Shown here one piece after another: positions 52,607-60,879 of a stretch of 64,000 nucleotides of DNA. The notes below the pieces were generated by a model, which saw only the letters and a list, made by a program, of their open reading frames with translations, did no database searches and was not told where the DNA came from. The DNA is from Arthrobacter sp. YN. Its GTDB lineage: Bacteria > Actinomycetota > Actinomycetes > Actinomycetales > Micrococcaceae. The stretch lies in contig NZ_CP022436.1 of the NCBI RefSeq assembly GCF_002224285.1, positions 1,240,001 through 1,304,000 on the forward strand. The letters are read 5' to 3'. A program made the position numbers and the translations under genes. Position 1 is the stretch's first letter; the number at the start of each line of letters is the position of its first letter.

Positions 52607-53464
52607 CTAGCTGAGCTTGGCGCGGATGAAGGCGCTGACCCGGTCGATGATGGTGACCAGCACGACGATGCTGATGATGATGGCGCAGAGGTGTCCGTAA
52701 TCGTACATGCGCATTGCGGTAGTAAGCTCCAAGCCGATGCCGCCGGCACCCACCAAACCGAGGATCGTGGCACCGCGGACGTTGCCTTCGAAGAGGAGCA
52801 ACGTATAGCTGACCAGCAGCGGCGCAGCCTGGGGGAGGACGGCATAGCTGATGATCTGGCGTTTGTTGGCGCCCACGGCGGTCAGTGCTTCCACCGGCCC
52901 GGGTTGCACGGATTCCATGGCTTCGGCGTACACCTTGCCGATGGATCCTACTGAGCCAAGCACGATTGCGAGGATGCCGGCGAACGGACCCAACCCAACA
53001 GCCGATACGAACATCAGCGCGAAGATGAGCTCCGGGACGGATCGCAACACGTTCAGCACCGCCCGACAGGAGGTGTAAACCCAGCGCGGGGCGATGTTGC
53101 TGGCCGCGCCGAAGCTCAGAAGCAGCGATGCGAGGGCGCCGAGGACTGTGCCCACCAAAGCCATCTGCAGGGTTTCGACAAGCAGCTTGATGATGATGCC
53201 GAACTTGTCGAACGTCGGCGGGAAAAGGCGGCCCAGAAAGTTGCCCATGTTGGGGATACCGCTGAGCAGTTTGTCGGGATTGAACCCGGCGCCCATACCG
53301 GCCCAGACCAGCACGACGGCGACGATCACCCAGAGCGCGGCGCCGCGTGGCGTGGGGAGGCCGAAGGGGCGGGAAAGCCGGAGACGGTCGGCTTCGGGGA
53401 GGCTGGTATTAATGGTCTTCTCTGCGGGGGCTTCAGTTTTCGAGGAGCTCAGTGTCTGTTCCAT
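52607..53464 (-). CDS. phnE: Phosphonate/phosphite-type ABC transporter permease
   Basis: This 285-residue permease has six predicted helices and the EAA-like loop VEALTAVGANKRQIISYAVLP that contacts the ATPase, with PhnE-family segments such as LGLVGAGGIGLEL. ATG 53464 overlaps the ATPase gene end by 32 bp. It forms the channel of the PhnDCE importer. Confidence 0.85.
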   Translation of the reverse strand: MEQTLSSSKTEAPAEKTINTSLPEADRLRLSRPFGLPTPRGAALWVIVAVVLVWAGMGAGFNPDKLLSGIPNMGNFLGRLFPPTFDKFGIIIKLLVETLQMALVGTVLGALASLLLSFGAASNIAPRWVYTSCRAVLNVLRSVPELIFALMFVSAVGLGPFAGILAIVLGSVGSIGKVYAEAMESVQPGPVEALTAVGANKRQIISYAVLPQAAPLLVSYTLLLFEGNVRGATILGLVGAGGIGLELTTAMRMYDYGHLCAIIISIVVLVTIIDRVSAFIRAKLS

Positions 53465-54242
53465 AAATCTGGTGCACCTCCTTTTCGGTGATGGTGGTGG
53501 CGGGGCCGGCGAAGACGAGTTCACCGGAGTGCAGCCCCAGGACGCGGTCGGCGTAGCGGCGGGCGAGACCCACGACGTGAAGGCTGACGATCACGGGGAT
53601 CTGTTCCTCGCGGGCGATGTCGCGGAGCAGTCCAAGGATGGTGCCGGCGAGCCGCGGGTCCAGGGAAGCGACGGGTTCGTCGGCGAGGATCAGGCGCGGC
53701 TGCTGCATCAAGGCGCGGGCAATCGCGACGCGCTGCTGCTCACCGCCGCTCAGGCTCCGGCACGGCTGCTGGGCCTTGTGTGCCAGGCCCACGCGGTCCA
53801 GCAGTTCCAACGCCATGGTCCGCTGCGCCCTGCTGAACGTTCCCAGCATGTTCAAAGGCCCAGCCGAGTGGAGTCCGCCGGTCAGCACGTTGGTGAGGGC
53901 GGTCAGCCGCGGCACCAGATTGAAGTGCTGGAAGACATATCCGACGTCGGATCGCAGCTCTCGCAGGCCGGTCGGGTTCTGTTGGGCTACTGAACGGCCG
54001 GCGACTTCCAGCGCGTCAGCAGTGAAGGGAGCGATCCCGGTGAGGGTCTTCATGAGCGTGGACTTGCCCGAGCCGGAGTGGCCCAGCAGCGCCACGACTT
54101 CGCCCGGGTAGACGTCCAGGTCGATCCCGGCCAAGGCAACTTGCTCCCCGTACTGGACCCGCAAGCGACGAGCGCGGACGGTGGGCGTCCCGGCGGGGGT
54201 GAGTGCCGCCGTCGTGCTTTCCGTTGGTGACAAGAGGCTCAT
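53433..54242 (-). CDS. phnC: Phosphonate/phosphite-type ABC transporter ATPase
   Basis: This 269-residue ATPase has Walker A GHSGSGKST, the Q-loop in YVFQHFNLV, signature SLSGGEQQR, Walker B LILADEP and an H-loop histidine in SLHVV. These match the PhnC family. ATG 54242 overlaps the PhnD stop (ATGA); the open frame further upstream runs through PhnD and is rejected. Confidence 0.88.
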   Translation of the reverse strand: MSLLSPTESTTAALTPAGTPTVRARRLRVQYGEQVALAGIDLDVYPGEVVALLGHSGSGKSTLMKTLTGIAPFTADALEVAGRSVAQQNPTGLRELRSDVGYVFQHFNLVPRLTALTNVLTGGLHSAGPLNMLGTFSRAQRTMALELLDRVGLAHKAQQPCRSLSGGEQQRVAIARALMQQPRLILADEPVASLDPRLAGTILGLLRDIAREEQIPVIVSLHVVGLARRYADRVLGLHSGELVFAGPATTITEKEVHQIYGTDTELLEN

Positions 54243-55138
54243 CGGAGGTCCTGGAGGTCCACGCCGATGGACTCGGCGACGTCCACCAGCGGTGCGTACG
54301 TGCTGAATTCCGGATCGGCCGTAGGTTCGCCGGTGATGCCGAAGGTCTTGGACACCTTCTCGTTGCCGGTCATCAGGGCAGGGAGCTTGGCCTTGAGGGC
54401 TTCGCGGGCTTCGTCGTCCAGGCCTTTGCGGACCACGATGGAGATGCCGACGGGAATGGGGTCCGACTTGGCGATGACTCCGATCTCGTCTTCCTTGATG
54501 ACGCCCTTCTGCACGAACGTGGGGTACAGCTGGCGGGCGGTGCAGGCAACATCCACGTTGCCATTGGCGAGGGCCAGGACTGCGGAGTCGTGCGAACCGG
54601 CGAACGTGCTCTTGTAGTCGGTGCCGTCCGTGAGGCCCGCCTTGGCCAGCAGTGACTTGGGCATGAAGTAGCCGGTAGTGGAGCCGGGGTCGATGAAGGC
54701 AACCTGCTTGCCCTTCACATCGGCCGCGGTCTGGATGCCGCTGTCCTTCCTGGCCAGGCAGAAGCTGGCAGGCTCGGTGCTGGCAGGCCATACCAGGAGC
54801 GGGTCCACACTGTCGGTCTTGTAGGCGAGCGCTGCGGAGAACTGGCTGAGGACGGCAATGTCTACCGAGCCGTTGCGGACGGCTTCGACGACGCCGAGGT
54901 AGTCGGCCGGCTGAAGGTTGGTCACGGTGCGGCCCGATGCGTCGCCCACCATGGTGGCGAGGTCGGCCATGATGGCTTGCTCGTCGGGATCGTCGGTGCC
55001 TGGGGGAGTAGCGAAAACGAGCTCTGTTTTTGGGCTATTGGCGCCGGCCGCGTTGGCGTCGCCGGAGCAGCCAGCGAGGGCGCCGATGGCCAGGAGGCCG
55101 ATGAACGAAGTTGCGATGATGCCTGCACGAGCGTGCAT
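54239..55138 (-). CDS. phnD: Phosphonate/phosphite-type binding lipoprotein
   Basis: This 299-residue lipoprotein has a signal peptide ending in LAGC (Cys24) and a type-II binding fold with PhnD-type segments TPPGTDDPDEQ and FIDPGSTTGYFMP. ATG 55138 is chosen because GGAAGG lies 7 nt upstream; ATG 55156 is an alternative. It captures a phosphorus compound for PhnC/PhnE; phosphonate, phosphite or a phosphate ester are all possible. Confidence 0.85.
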   Translation of the reverse strand: MHARAGIIATSFIGLLAIGALAGCSGDANAAGANSPKTELVFATPPGTDDPDEQAIMADLATMVGDASGRTVTNLQPADYLGVVEAVRNGSVDIAVLSQFSAALAYKTDSVDPLLVWPASTEPASFCLARKDSGIQTAADVKGKQVAFIDPGSTTGYFMPKSLLAKAGLTDGTDYKSTFAGSHDSAVLALANGNVDVACTARQLYPTFVQKGVIKEDEIGVIAKSDPIPVGISIVVRKGLDDEAREALKAKLPALMTGNEKVSKTFGITGEPTADPEFSTYAPLVDVAESIGVDLQDLR

Positions 55139-55171
55139 GGTGATGCCTTCCGTCATGTGTTGGGGGTGACG

Positions 55172-55210
55172 GGAATTACGAAACCAGCAGTATCTGAATC
55201 GGAATTACGA
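55172..55210 (-). promoter_or_regulatory. Direct repeats upstream of phnD
   Basis: GGAATTACGA occurs at 55172-55181 and 55201-55210, spaced 29 bp start to start. They may bind the TetR regulator of the operon. Confidence 0.4.
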
Positions 55211-55272
55211 GACTGCCGTACTTCAAATGGCTGAGAGGTTAACTGTTTGCGCTCGCCTGGAAAGTCCGCCCT

Positions 55273-56685
55273 GTGGCCCCGTTTCGTGACCCGAGGCAAC
55301 CATGGAGCAGACTTAGGCGGGTGACCGTCAACAAACCCCGCCCCGGCCTCGCGATCGCTGCGCTGAGTCTCGGGACGGCGCTGAATCCGCTGAACTCGTC
55401 CATGATCGCCGTCGCACTGGTGGTTTTGCGGGAGCATTTCGAGCTCGACGTCGCCACGGTCACCTGGGTGATCACCTCGTTCTACCTCGCGTCCGCCGCA
55501 GGTCAGCCGCTTATGGGCCGGCTCGCCGACCGCTTCGGTCCGCGACGTCTGTTCATGTTCGGCATGGCCCTGGTTGCGGTCACCTGCGCCATCGCACCGT
55601 TCCTGCCCAACTTCGCGCTGGTCTGCGTGGCCCGCGCGCTCATGGCTGTGGGGACCGCGACGGCGTACCCGTCCGCCGTCGTGATGGTCACCGAACTGAG
55701 CCGGCTGGCTAACCTGCCGTCCACGCGGCCTTTGGGCCGGATCCAGATGGCCAACACCTCGGCCGCTGCCGTCGGACCAGTAGTGGGCGGGCTGTTGGTG
55801 AGCCTTGTGGGATGGCAGGCGTTGTTCGCCATCAACGTGCCCATCGCGTTGCTGGCCATGATCGTGGTCTACAAAGTGGCGCCGGTCGATTCCGGCCGCG
55901 AGACCGGCAAGCTCGGCCAGTTGATCCGCGATTCCGATATCCCCGGCATCCTCGCCTTCGTCACCTCGCTGATGCTCGCCATGATGGCCCTGCTCAACGT
56001 CATGCCCGGCTACCGCTGGTACCTGCTGGGTGCCGCCACGGTGATCGGCGCACTCTTCGCCTGGCGTGAGCTGCACTTCCAGCCGCCGTTCCTGGACCTT
56101 CGCCTGCTGGGCCGGAACCGGCCACTGCTGTTGGTCTATCTGCTGTTCATCGTTTTCAGCGGCGTCTACTACTTTGCGTTCTTCGGCCTGCCGCAACTGC
56201 TCCAGGAAGCAGGACAGTACGACGCCGGTGTGGTCGGCCTGCTGATGCTGCCCCTTGCTGCGTTGTCGGTGGTGGTGACGCCGCTGACGGTGAGGTTCAT
56301 TGAGCGGTTCGGCGTACGTTCCGTCCTGATCACCGGAGTCCTGATTCTGACGGTTGCTGCGGGAACGCTCGGCTTCCTGACCATGACGCTGTGGGCTCCG
56401 CTGGTGTTCCTGCTGACTGCGTTGATGGGCGTTCCCTATGGCGTGGTGAGCACTGCCTCCAACCAGGGTCTATACGTGTCCGCCCGTCCCGAGGAGAGGG
56501 GAGTGGCTGCCGGAATTTTCCAGACGTGCCGCTACCTCGGAGCCATCACGGCCACCGTATTGATCGGTGTCCTCTACGGTCCGGGCGTGAACCAGGCCAA
56601 CTGGGGAATCATGGTCTTGGTAATGCTGGGACTCAGTGCAGTGGTGCTGGTGCTGGCTGTCATGTGGCGGAAGCCCACCGTTTAG
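55273..56685 (+). CDS. MFS transporter (drug:H+ antiporter-2-like)
   Basis: This 470-residue, probably 12- to 14-helix MFS carrier has LNPLNSSMIAVAL in helix 1, TWVITSFYL in helix 2 and GRLADRFGPRRLFM as the MFS loop. It resembles EmrB/QacA-type exporters. GTG 55273 has GGAAAG upstream; GTG 55321 is a possible shorter start. The substrate is unknown. It is divergent from phnD and convergent with the DUF1772 gene. Confidence 0.78.
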   Translation: MAPFRDPRQPWSRLRRVTVNKPRPGLAIAALSLGTALNPLNSSMIAVALVVLREHFELDVATVTWVITSFYLASAAGQPLMGRLADRFGPRRLFMFGMALVAVTCAIAPFLPNFALVCVARALMAVGTATAYPSAVVMVTELSRLANLPSTRPLGRIQMANTSAAAVGPVVGGLLVSLVGWQALFAINVPIALLAMIVVYKVAPVDSGRETGKLGQLIRDSDIPGILAFVTSLMLAMMALLNVMPGYRWYLLGAATVIGALFAWRELHFQPPFLDLRLLGRNRPLLLVYLLFIVFSGVYYFAFFGLPQLLQEAGQYDAGVVGLLMLPLAALSVVVTPLTVRFIERFGVRSVLITGVLILTVAAGTLGFLTMTLWAPLVFLLTALMGVPYGVVSTASNQGLYVSARPEERGVAAGIFQTCRYLGAITATVLIGVLYGPGVNQANWGIMVLVMLGLSAVVLVLAVMWRKPTV

Positions 56686-57137
56686 GGATTCAGCGGGATC
56701 AGCAGTGCCGCCCCGCCTGCGATCGACAGGGCTGCGCGCAGGTGGTTGGCCGGAACCCAGCCCCTCAGGAACTGGTTCCAATCCTGGCTGGAGCCTTGGG
56801 CCAGGCGGTTGTTGAGCGGCACGTTGATCGCCATGGTGGAGAGGAATCCAGCCAGGCAGGCCGCGGCGCCTGCCACCCGGAGTGGCGGCTGGCTCCCGGG
56901 ATCGACGACGGCGGCAATCACCACGCCAGCGGAGGCGGCGGCCGAGCCGAAGAACAGGATCATGAATGGCGGGGTTACGGCCTTCTGGTTGATGGAGTTC
57001 ATGGTGTTGGCCGCTTCACTCGCGGGCCGGTGGCGAAGGGCGGGCATCACGAGTGCGGAGAAGGCGAAGTAGAAGCCGCCCACCAGGGCCGAACCCGTTC
57101 CGGCCGCTACTGGAAGCCAGGTGCTCAAAGTTGTCAT
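56682..57137 (-). CDS. DUF1772 (anthrone oxygenase-like) membrane protein
   Basis: This 151-residue protein has four predicted helices and the DUF1772 pattern: GGFYFAFSALVMPALR near the start and NVPLNNRLAQ near the third helix. The family is annotated by distant similarity to anthrone oxygenases. It is divergent from the AraC regulator, which may control it. CATTCT lies 6 nt before the start, so a leaderless message is possible. Confidence 0.8.
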   Translation of the reverse strand: MTTLSTWLPVAAGTGSALVGGFYFAFSALVMPALRHRPASEAANTMNSINQKAVTPPFMILFFGSAAASAGVVIAAVVDPGSQPPLRVAGAAACLAGFLSTMAINVPLNNRLAQGSSQDWNQFLRGWVPANHLRAALSIAGGAALLIPLNP

Positions 57138-57205
57138 GCCTCAAGAATGCCTTCACTGCCGTGGACGATGAATAGGCGGGGATCCACTTTTCATACGCAG
57201 GCGTC

Positions 57206-57211
57206 TAAACT
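57206..57211 (+). promoter_or_regulatory. -10 box TAAACT of a probably leaderless transcript
   Basis: TAAACT ends exactly 6 nt before ATG 57218 of the AraC gene. Confidence 0.5.
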
Positions 57212-57217
57212 GGCCGC

Positions 57218-58210
57218 ATGGACCCATTGTCGCAGTTCCTCACCGGTCCTCGGGCGCAGGCGGCATTTGCCCTCCGCGTGGTGATGGATCCGCCCTTCGC
57301 CATTGACGTCCAGGACCAGGCCGCCCTGACAGTGATCGTCGTGGTGCGCGGGGAAGCGTGGATCACTGCGGAAGGCGCTGAGCCACAACCCCTAAGGCAG
57401 GGTCAGGCGGCGACAGTCCGTGGGCCGGAACCCTATGTCGTTGCTGATGCTCCCGGCAGGGAGGCCTCGGTGGTCATCGATCCAGAGCAGTCCTGCCGCA
57501 CCCCCAGCGGCGAAAAGTTGGAGCTCACGTTTTCCCGGGGTGTGCTGACGTGGGGCAACAGTGCCGTCGGTGAAACAGTCCTGCTGATCGGCACGTACCA
57601 GTCGCCGGCGGCCGTGGGTCAGTTGGTCACGTCAGTGCTGCCCAGGCTGGCGGTCTTCGGGGAGGAAGACCTCGACGGCGGTCTGCTGGGGATGTTGGAA
57701 CGCGAACTCACACATCAACGGCCTGGACAGGAAAGCGCGCTGGACAGGCTGCTGGATCTTCTCCTGCTGAACCTCGTGCGTGCCTGCGTGGACCGGGGAG
57801 ACGCATCTCAGGGAACGTGGGCAAACGCGTCCCGCGAACCAGTGGTTGCGCAGGCCCTCGAACTGCTGCACCAAGAGCCGGCGGCGCCGTGGACCGTGGC
57901 CGGGCTGGCGCTTAGGTGCCACGTCTCCAGGGCCAGCATGGCCGCCCGCTTCCGTGCCGCCGTCGGGCAGTCACCCATGGCGTATCTCAGTGCTTGGCGG
58001 CTGGCGCTGGCTGCCGACAGGTTGGCATCCAGCAACGCGACTACTGCAGTGATCGCGGAGGAGGTTGGCTACAGCAATGCCTTCACTTTCAGTGCTGCGT
58101 TTTCGCGGGAATACGGCGTCAGCCCCAGCGGCTACCGGCGGTCCCCGCAGGCGGCAAACAGCCGAACGGAAGGCGCGGGTAAATCATCCAAAGGGGACCG
58201 GCGCCGGTGA
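57218..58210 (+). CDS. AraC-family regulator with N-terminal cupin domain
   Basis: This 330-residue regulator has an N-terminal AraC-binding cupin_6-type domain (about 1-170) and a C-terminal double HTH (about 205-310: LALRCHVSRASMAARFRAAVGQSPMAYL; VGYSNAFTFSAAFSREYG). The N-terminal domain is of the kind found in regulators of oxidoreductase and cytochrome genes. Divergent from DUF1772 and 119 bp before the next gene, which may be a target. Confidence 0.85.
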   Translation: MDPLSQFLTGPRAQAAFALRVVMDPPFAIDVQDQAALTVIVVVRGEAWITAEGAEPQPLRQGQAATVRGPEPYVVADAPGREASVVIDPEQSCRTPSGEKLELTFSRGVLTWGNSAVGETVLLIGTYQSPAAVGQLVTSVLPRLAVFGEEDLDGGLLGMLERELTHQRPGQESALDRLLDLLLLNLVRACVDRGDASQGTWANASREPVVAQALELLHQEPAAPWTVAGLALRCHVSRASMAARFRAAVGQSPMAYLSAWRLALAADRLASSNATTAVIAEEVGYSNAFTFSAAFSREYGVSPSGYRRSPQAANSRTEGAGKSSKGDRRR

Positions 58211-58263
58211 GCGTCGCGAAAGCTGCCGCCGAGAACACCGACTGACTTCAGATGCGGGATCTC

Positions 58264-58297
58264 TTGACTAAATAACTGAGTGTGCTCATAATTGAGC
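58264..58297 (+). promoter_or_regulatory. Promoter with palindrome over the -10 box
   Basis: TTGACT (58264-58269), a 17-bp spacer and CATAAT (58287-58292) form a good promoter. The perfect palindrome GCTCATAATTGAGC (58284-58297) covers the -10 box and could bind the TetR regulator encoded at 60248. Outer arms TGACTAA (58265-58271) and TTAGTCA (58310-58316) are also inverted. Confidence 0.65.
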
Positions 58298-58329
58298 TAA
58301 GTCAGTAAATTAGTCATTGGAGAAACCCC

Positions 58330-59325
58330 ATGAAAGCTTTCGTCCTCAACCAGTACAAGGAACCCCTGCAGCAGGTCGACGTTCCGGAGCCGGTGCTCGG
58401 CGATCACGATGTGCTGGTGGAGGTCCACGCAGCCGGCCTGAACCAGCTGGACGAGAAGATCCGCCAAGGGGAGTTCAAGCAGATCCTCCCGTACAAACTG
58501 CCGCAGGTTCTTGGCCATGACGTTGCCGGTGTGGTCCTGAAAGTGGGATCGAAGGTGCGGTCCTTCACTCCCGGCGATGAGGTCTTCGCCCGTCCGGGTA
58601 ACGACAGCATTGGCACCTTCGCGGAGCGTATCGCCGTGGCCGAGGAAGACTTGGCCATCAAACCGACCGCCGTCAGCATGGAGGAAGCGGGTTCGCTTCC
58701 GCTGGTGGCTTTGACGGCGTGGCAGGCGCTGGTGGAGCGTGGGAACGTTGGCCCCGGCCAGAAGGTCTTCATCCATGCCGGTGCCGGGGGAGTGGGCTCC
58801 ATTGCCATCCAGCTCGCCAAGTACCTGGGTGCAACGGTAGCCACCACGGTCAGCGCAGGGAACAAGGACTTTGTTCGCGAGCTCGGCGCTGACGTGGTGA
58901 TTGACTACCGGACCGAGGATTTCGTGGAGATCCTTCACGATTACGACCTTGTCCTGGACAGCCTTGGCGGCGAAAACCTGGAGCGGTCCCTGAAGGTCCT
59001 GAAGAAGGGCGGCAAAGCTATCGGCATCGCGGGACCGCCAGATGCCGACTTCGCCCGACAGCTGGGTGGAAACCCTGTCCTGCTGGGTGTGACGACCCTG
59101 CTGAGCTCCGGTATCCGCCGCAAGGCCCGCCGCCTCGGTGTCACCTACGAGTTCCTCTTCATGCGCGCCGATGGTGGCCAGCTAAAGGAAATCGCTGCGC
59201 TCATCGATGCCGGCCACATCAAGCCGGTCCTGGGCCGCGTGGTGCCGTTCGATCAGACGGCCGATGTCCTCGCTGCCCTGGAAAAGGGCGGCGTTCGCGG
59301 CAAGACCGTCGTCAGCCATCTCTAA
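58330..59325 (+). CDS. NADPH-dependent quinone oxidoreductase-like protein (zinc-free MDR family)
   Basis: This 331-residue medium-chain dehydrogenase/reductase has the GroES-like N-terminus (GHDVAGVVLKVGSKV) and the Rossmann loop HAGAGGVGSIAIQLAK. Zinc ligands of alcohol dehydrogenases are absent, as in quinone oxidoreductases. GGAG precedes ATG 58330. It is the first gene of a unit with an alpha/beta hydrolase. An aldehyde, enone or quinone substrate is possible. Confidence 0.88.
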   Translation: MKAFVLNQYKEPLQQVDVPEPVLGDHDVLVEVHAAGLNQLDEKIRQGEFKQILPYKLPQVLGHDVAGVVLKVGSKVRSFTPGDEVFARPGNDSIGTFAERIAVAEEDLAIKPTAVSMEEAGSLPLVALTAWQALVERGNVGPGQKVFIHAGAGGVGSIAIQLAKYLGATVATTVSAGNKDFVRELGADVVIDYRTEDFVEILHDYDLVLDSLGGENLERSLKVLKKGGKAIGIAGPPDADFARQLGGNPVLLGVTTLLSSGIRRKARRLGVTYEFLFMRADGGQLKEIAALIDAGHIKPVLGRVVPFDQTADVLAALEKGGVRGKTVVSHL

Positions 59326-59357
59326 CCACAAACCAACACCCCGACAGGACCAACATC

Positions 59358-60203
59358 ATGAGCAGTGAACAACAGTCGTATCTGCAGGTGCCGGCGAAGA
59401 CAGTGACGGCCGGCGGCGTCACGTACGCGTACCGGGAAATGGGGCCCAAGGGCGGGGTTCCGGTGGTCTTCCTGATTCACCTCGCCGGGACCATGGACAA
59501 CTGGGATCCGCGCATCATCGATCCCATCGCCGCGAAGCACCACGTCATTACCTTCAGCAACCGCGGAGTGGGCGCCTCCACGGGAAGCGTTCCGGACAGC
59601 ATCGAAAGCATGGCCGACGACGCCGCTGCCTTCATCCAGGCCCTCGGCTATCCGCAGGTGGATCTCTTCGGATTTTCCCTCGGCGGCATGATCGCCCAGT
59701 CGCTGGTCCTCAAGCACCCGGGGCTTGTTCGCAAGATGGTGCTCGCCGGCACGGGCCCTGCGGGTGGGGAGGGCATCCAGAAGATCATCGGGATCACCTA
59801 CTTCGACGTTCTTCGGGGCACCCTAACCCGGCAGGACCCCAAGGAGTTCCTGTTCTTCAACAGGAACGCAGCCGGTAAGCCTGCCGCCCGGGCCTTCATC
59901 AATCGCCTTAAGGAACGCACCACCAACCGCGAGGCCCCCTTCAAGCTCGGCGCATTCCAGACGCAACTGAAAGCCATCCGCCGGTGGGGATTGTCGCCGT
60001 CGGCCGATCTGGGAGTCATCACCCAACCGACGCTGATCGCCAACGGTGACAATGACCGCATGGTGCCCTCGGTGCTTTCGAACGATATGCACCGCCGGAT
60101 TCCGGGCAGCGAATTGGTGATCTACCCCGACTCCGGGCACGGTGGCATCTTCCAGTTCCACGACAGGTTTGTCCCTGTAGCCCTCGAATTCCTGGGCCGC
60201 TGA
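59358..60203 (+). CDS. Alpha/beta hydrolase
   Basis: This 281-residue hydrolase has nucleophile Ser107 in GFSLGG, an aspartate in ANGDNDRMVPS and a histidine in PDSGHGGIFQ. The layout is that of non-haem-peroxidase/epoxide-hydrolase-type enzymes. The oxyanion-side HLAGTMDNWD is in the normal place. It lies 32 bp after the oxidoreductase gene and probably shares its transcript. The substrate is unknown. Confidence 0.88.
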   Translation: MSSEQQSYLQVPAKTVTAGGVTYAYREMGPKGGVPVVFLIHLAGTMDNWDPRIIDPIAAKHHVITFSNRGVGASTGSVPDSIESMADDAAAFIQALGYPQVDLFGFSLGGMIAQSLVLKHPGLVRKMVLAGTGPAGGEGIQKIIGITYFDVLRGTLTRQDPKEFLFFNRNAAGKPAARAFINRLKERTTNREAPFKLGAFQTQLKAIRRWGLSPSADLGVITQPTLIANGDNDRMVPSVLSNDMHRRIPGSELVIYPDSGHGGIFQFHDRFVPVALEFLGR

Positions 60204-60235
60204 TGCTTCGGCCCGCTGAAACGTCAGCCCGCTGA

Positions 60236-60241
60236 TACGGT
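60236..60241 (+). promoter_or_regulatory. -10 box TACGGT of a probably leaderless transcript
   Basis: TACGGT ends exactly 6 nt before ATG 60248, so the TetR gene may have its own promoter in addition to read-through. Confidence 0.45.
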
Positions 60242-60247
60242 AGCTCC

Positions 60248-60850
60248 ATGCAACCTGCGCCCCAGACCCTTGGTCGACGTGAGCGGAATAAGCAGGAAAA
60301 GCTTGACCGCATCACGGCGGCAGCCCGTGAGCTTTTCACCCAGTACGGGGTGGATGAGGTCACCACCCAGCAAGTAGCTGAAAAGGCCGACGTCGGTTCG
60401 GGAACCTTGTTCCTGTACGCAAAGACCAAGGCGGAGCTGCTTCTGCTGGTGCACAACGTCAAATACGCCCAGGCACTGACCAAAGGGGTGGACGCAGCGG
60501 CCGTTGAAACGGCGGTGCTCGATGCGGTGATGGCCATCATCCGGCCCATCATCGAGTGCAACCGCGTCCAGATCGAGAACGGCCGGACCTACCTGAAGGA
60601 AATCGTCTTCGGGGATCCCGCCGAGCCGCACCATGCAGAAGCGCTGTCACTCACCGTGCGCACCGAAGAGGCCATTGCCGACGTCCTGGGCCGCGACGAG
60701 CAGCTGCTGGCCCGCGACCCCGCCAAGCTGGCACGGATCGTCTCCGCGATCATGTTCATCAGCATGACGTCCTCGGCCACCAAAGAACTGACAGACGCCC
60801 AGGTTGGCGACGGGATCAGGGATCAGATCAGCGTGCTCCTGGGCGCCTGA
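60248..60850 (+). CDS. TetR-family transcriptional regulator
   Basis: This 200-residue regulator has an N-terminal TetR HTH (ELFTQYGVDEVTTQQVAEKA, then GSGTLFLYAKTK) and a helical ligand domain. It lies 44 bp after the alpha/beta hydrolase and probably regulates the upstream pair from the palindrome at 58284-58297 (inference). Confidence 0.87.
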   Translation: MQPAPQTLGRRERNKQEKLDRITAAARELFTQYGVDEVTTQQVAEKADVGSGTLFLYAKTKAELLLLVHNVKYAQALTKGVDAAAVETAVLDAVMAIIRPIIECNRVQIENGRTYLKEIVFGDPAEPHHAEALSLTVRTEEAIADVLGRDEQLLARDPAKLARIVSAIMFISMTSSATKELTDAQVGDGIRDQISVLLGA

Positions 60851-60857
60851 CTTCTTA

Positions 60858-60879
60858 GCTGGGCTTAGCTAAGCCTAGC
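60858..60879. terminator. 22-bp near-perfect palindrome at convergent 3' ends
   Basis: GCTGGGCTTAG (60858-60868) is followed directly by CTAAGCCTAGC (60869-60879), with one mismatch. It lies between the TetR gene and terC and includes the terC stop codon. It could act as a bidirectional terminator. Confidence 0.5.
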
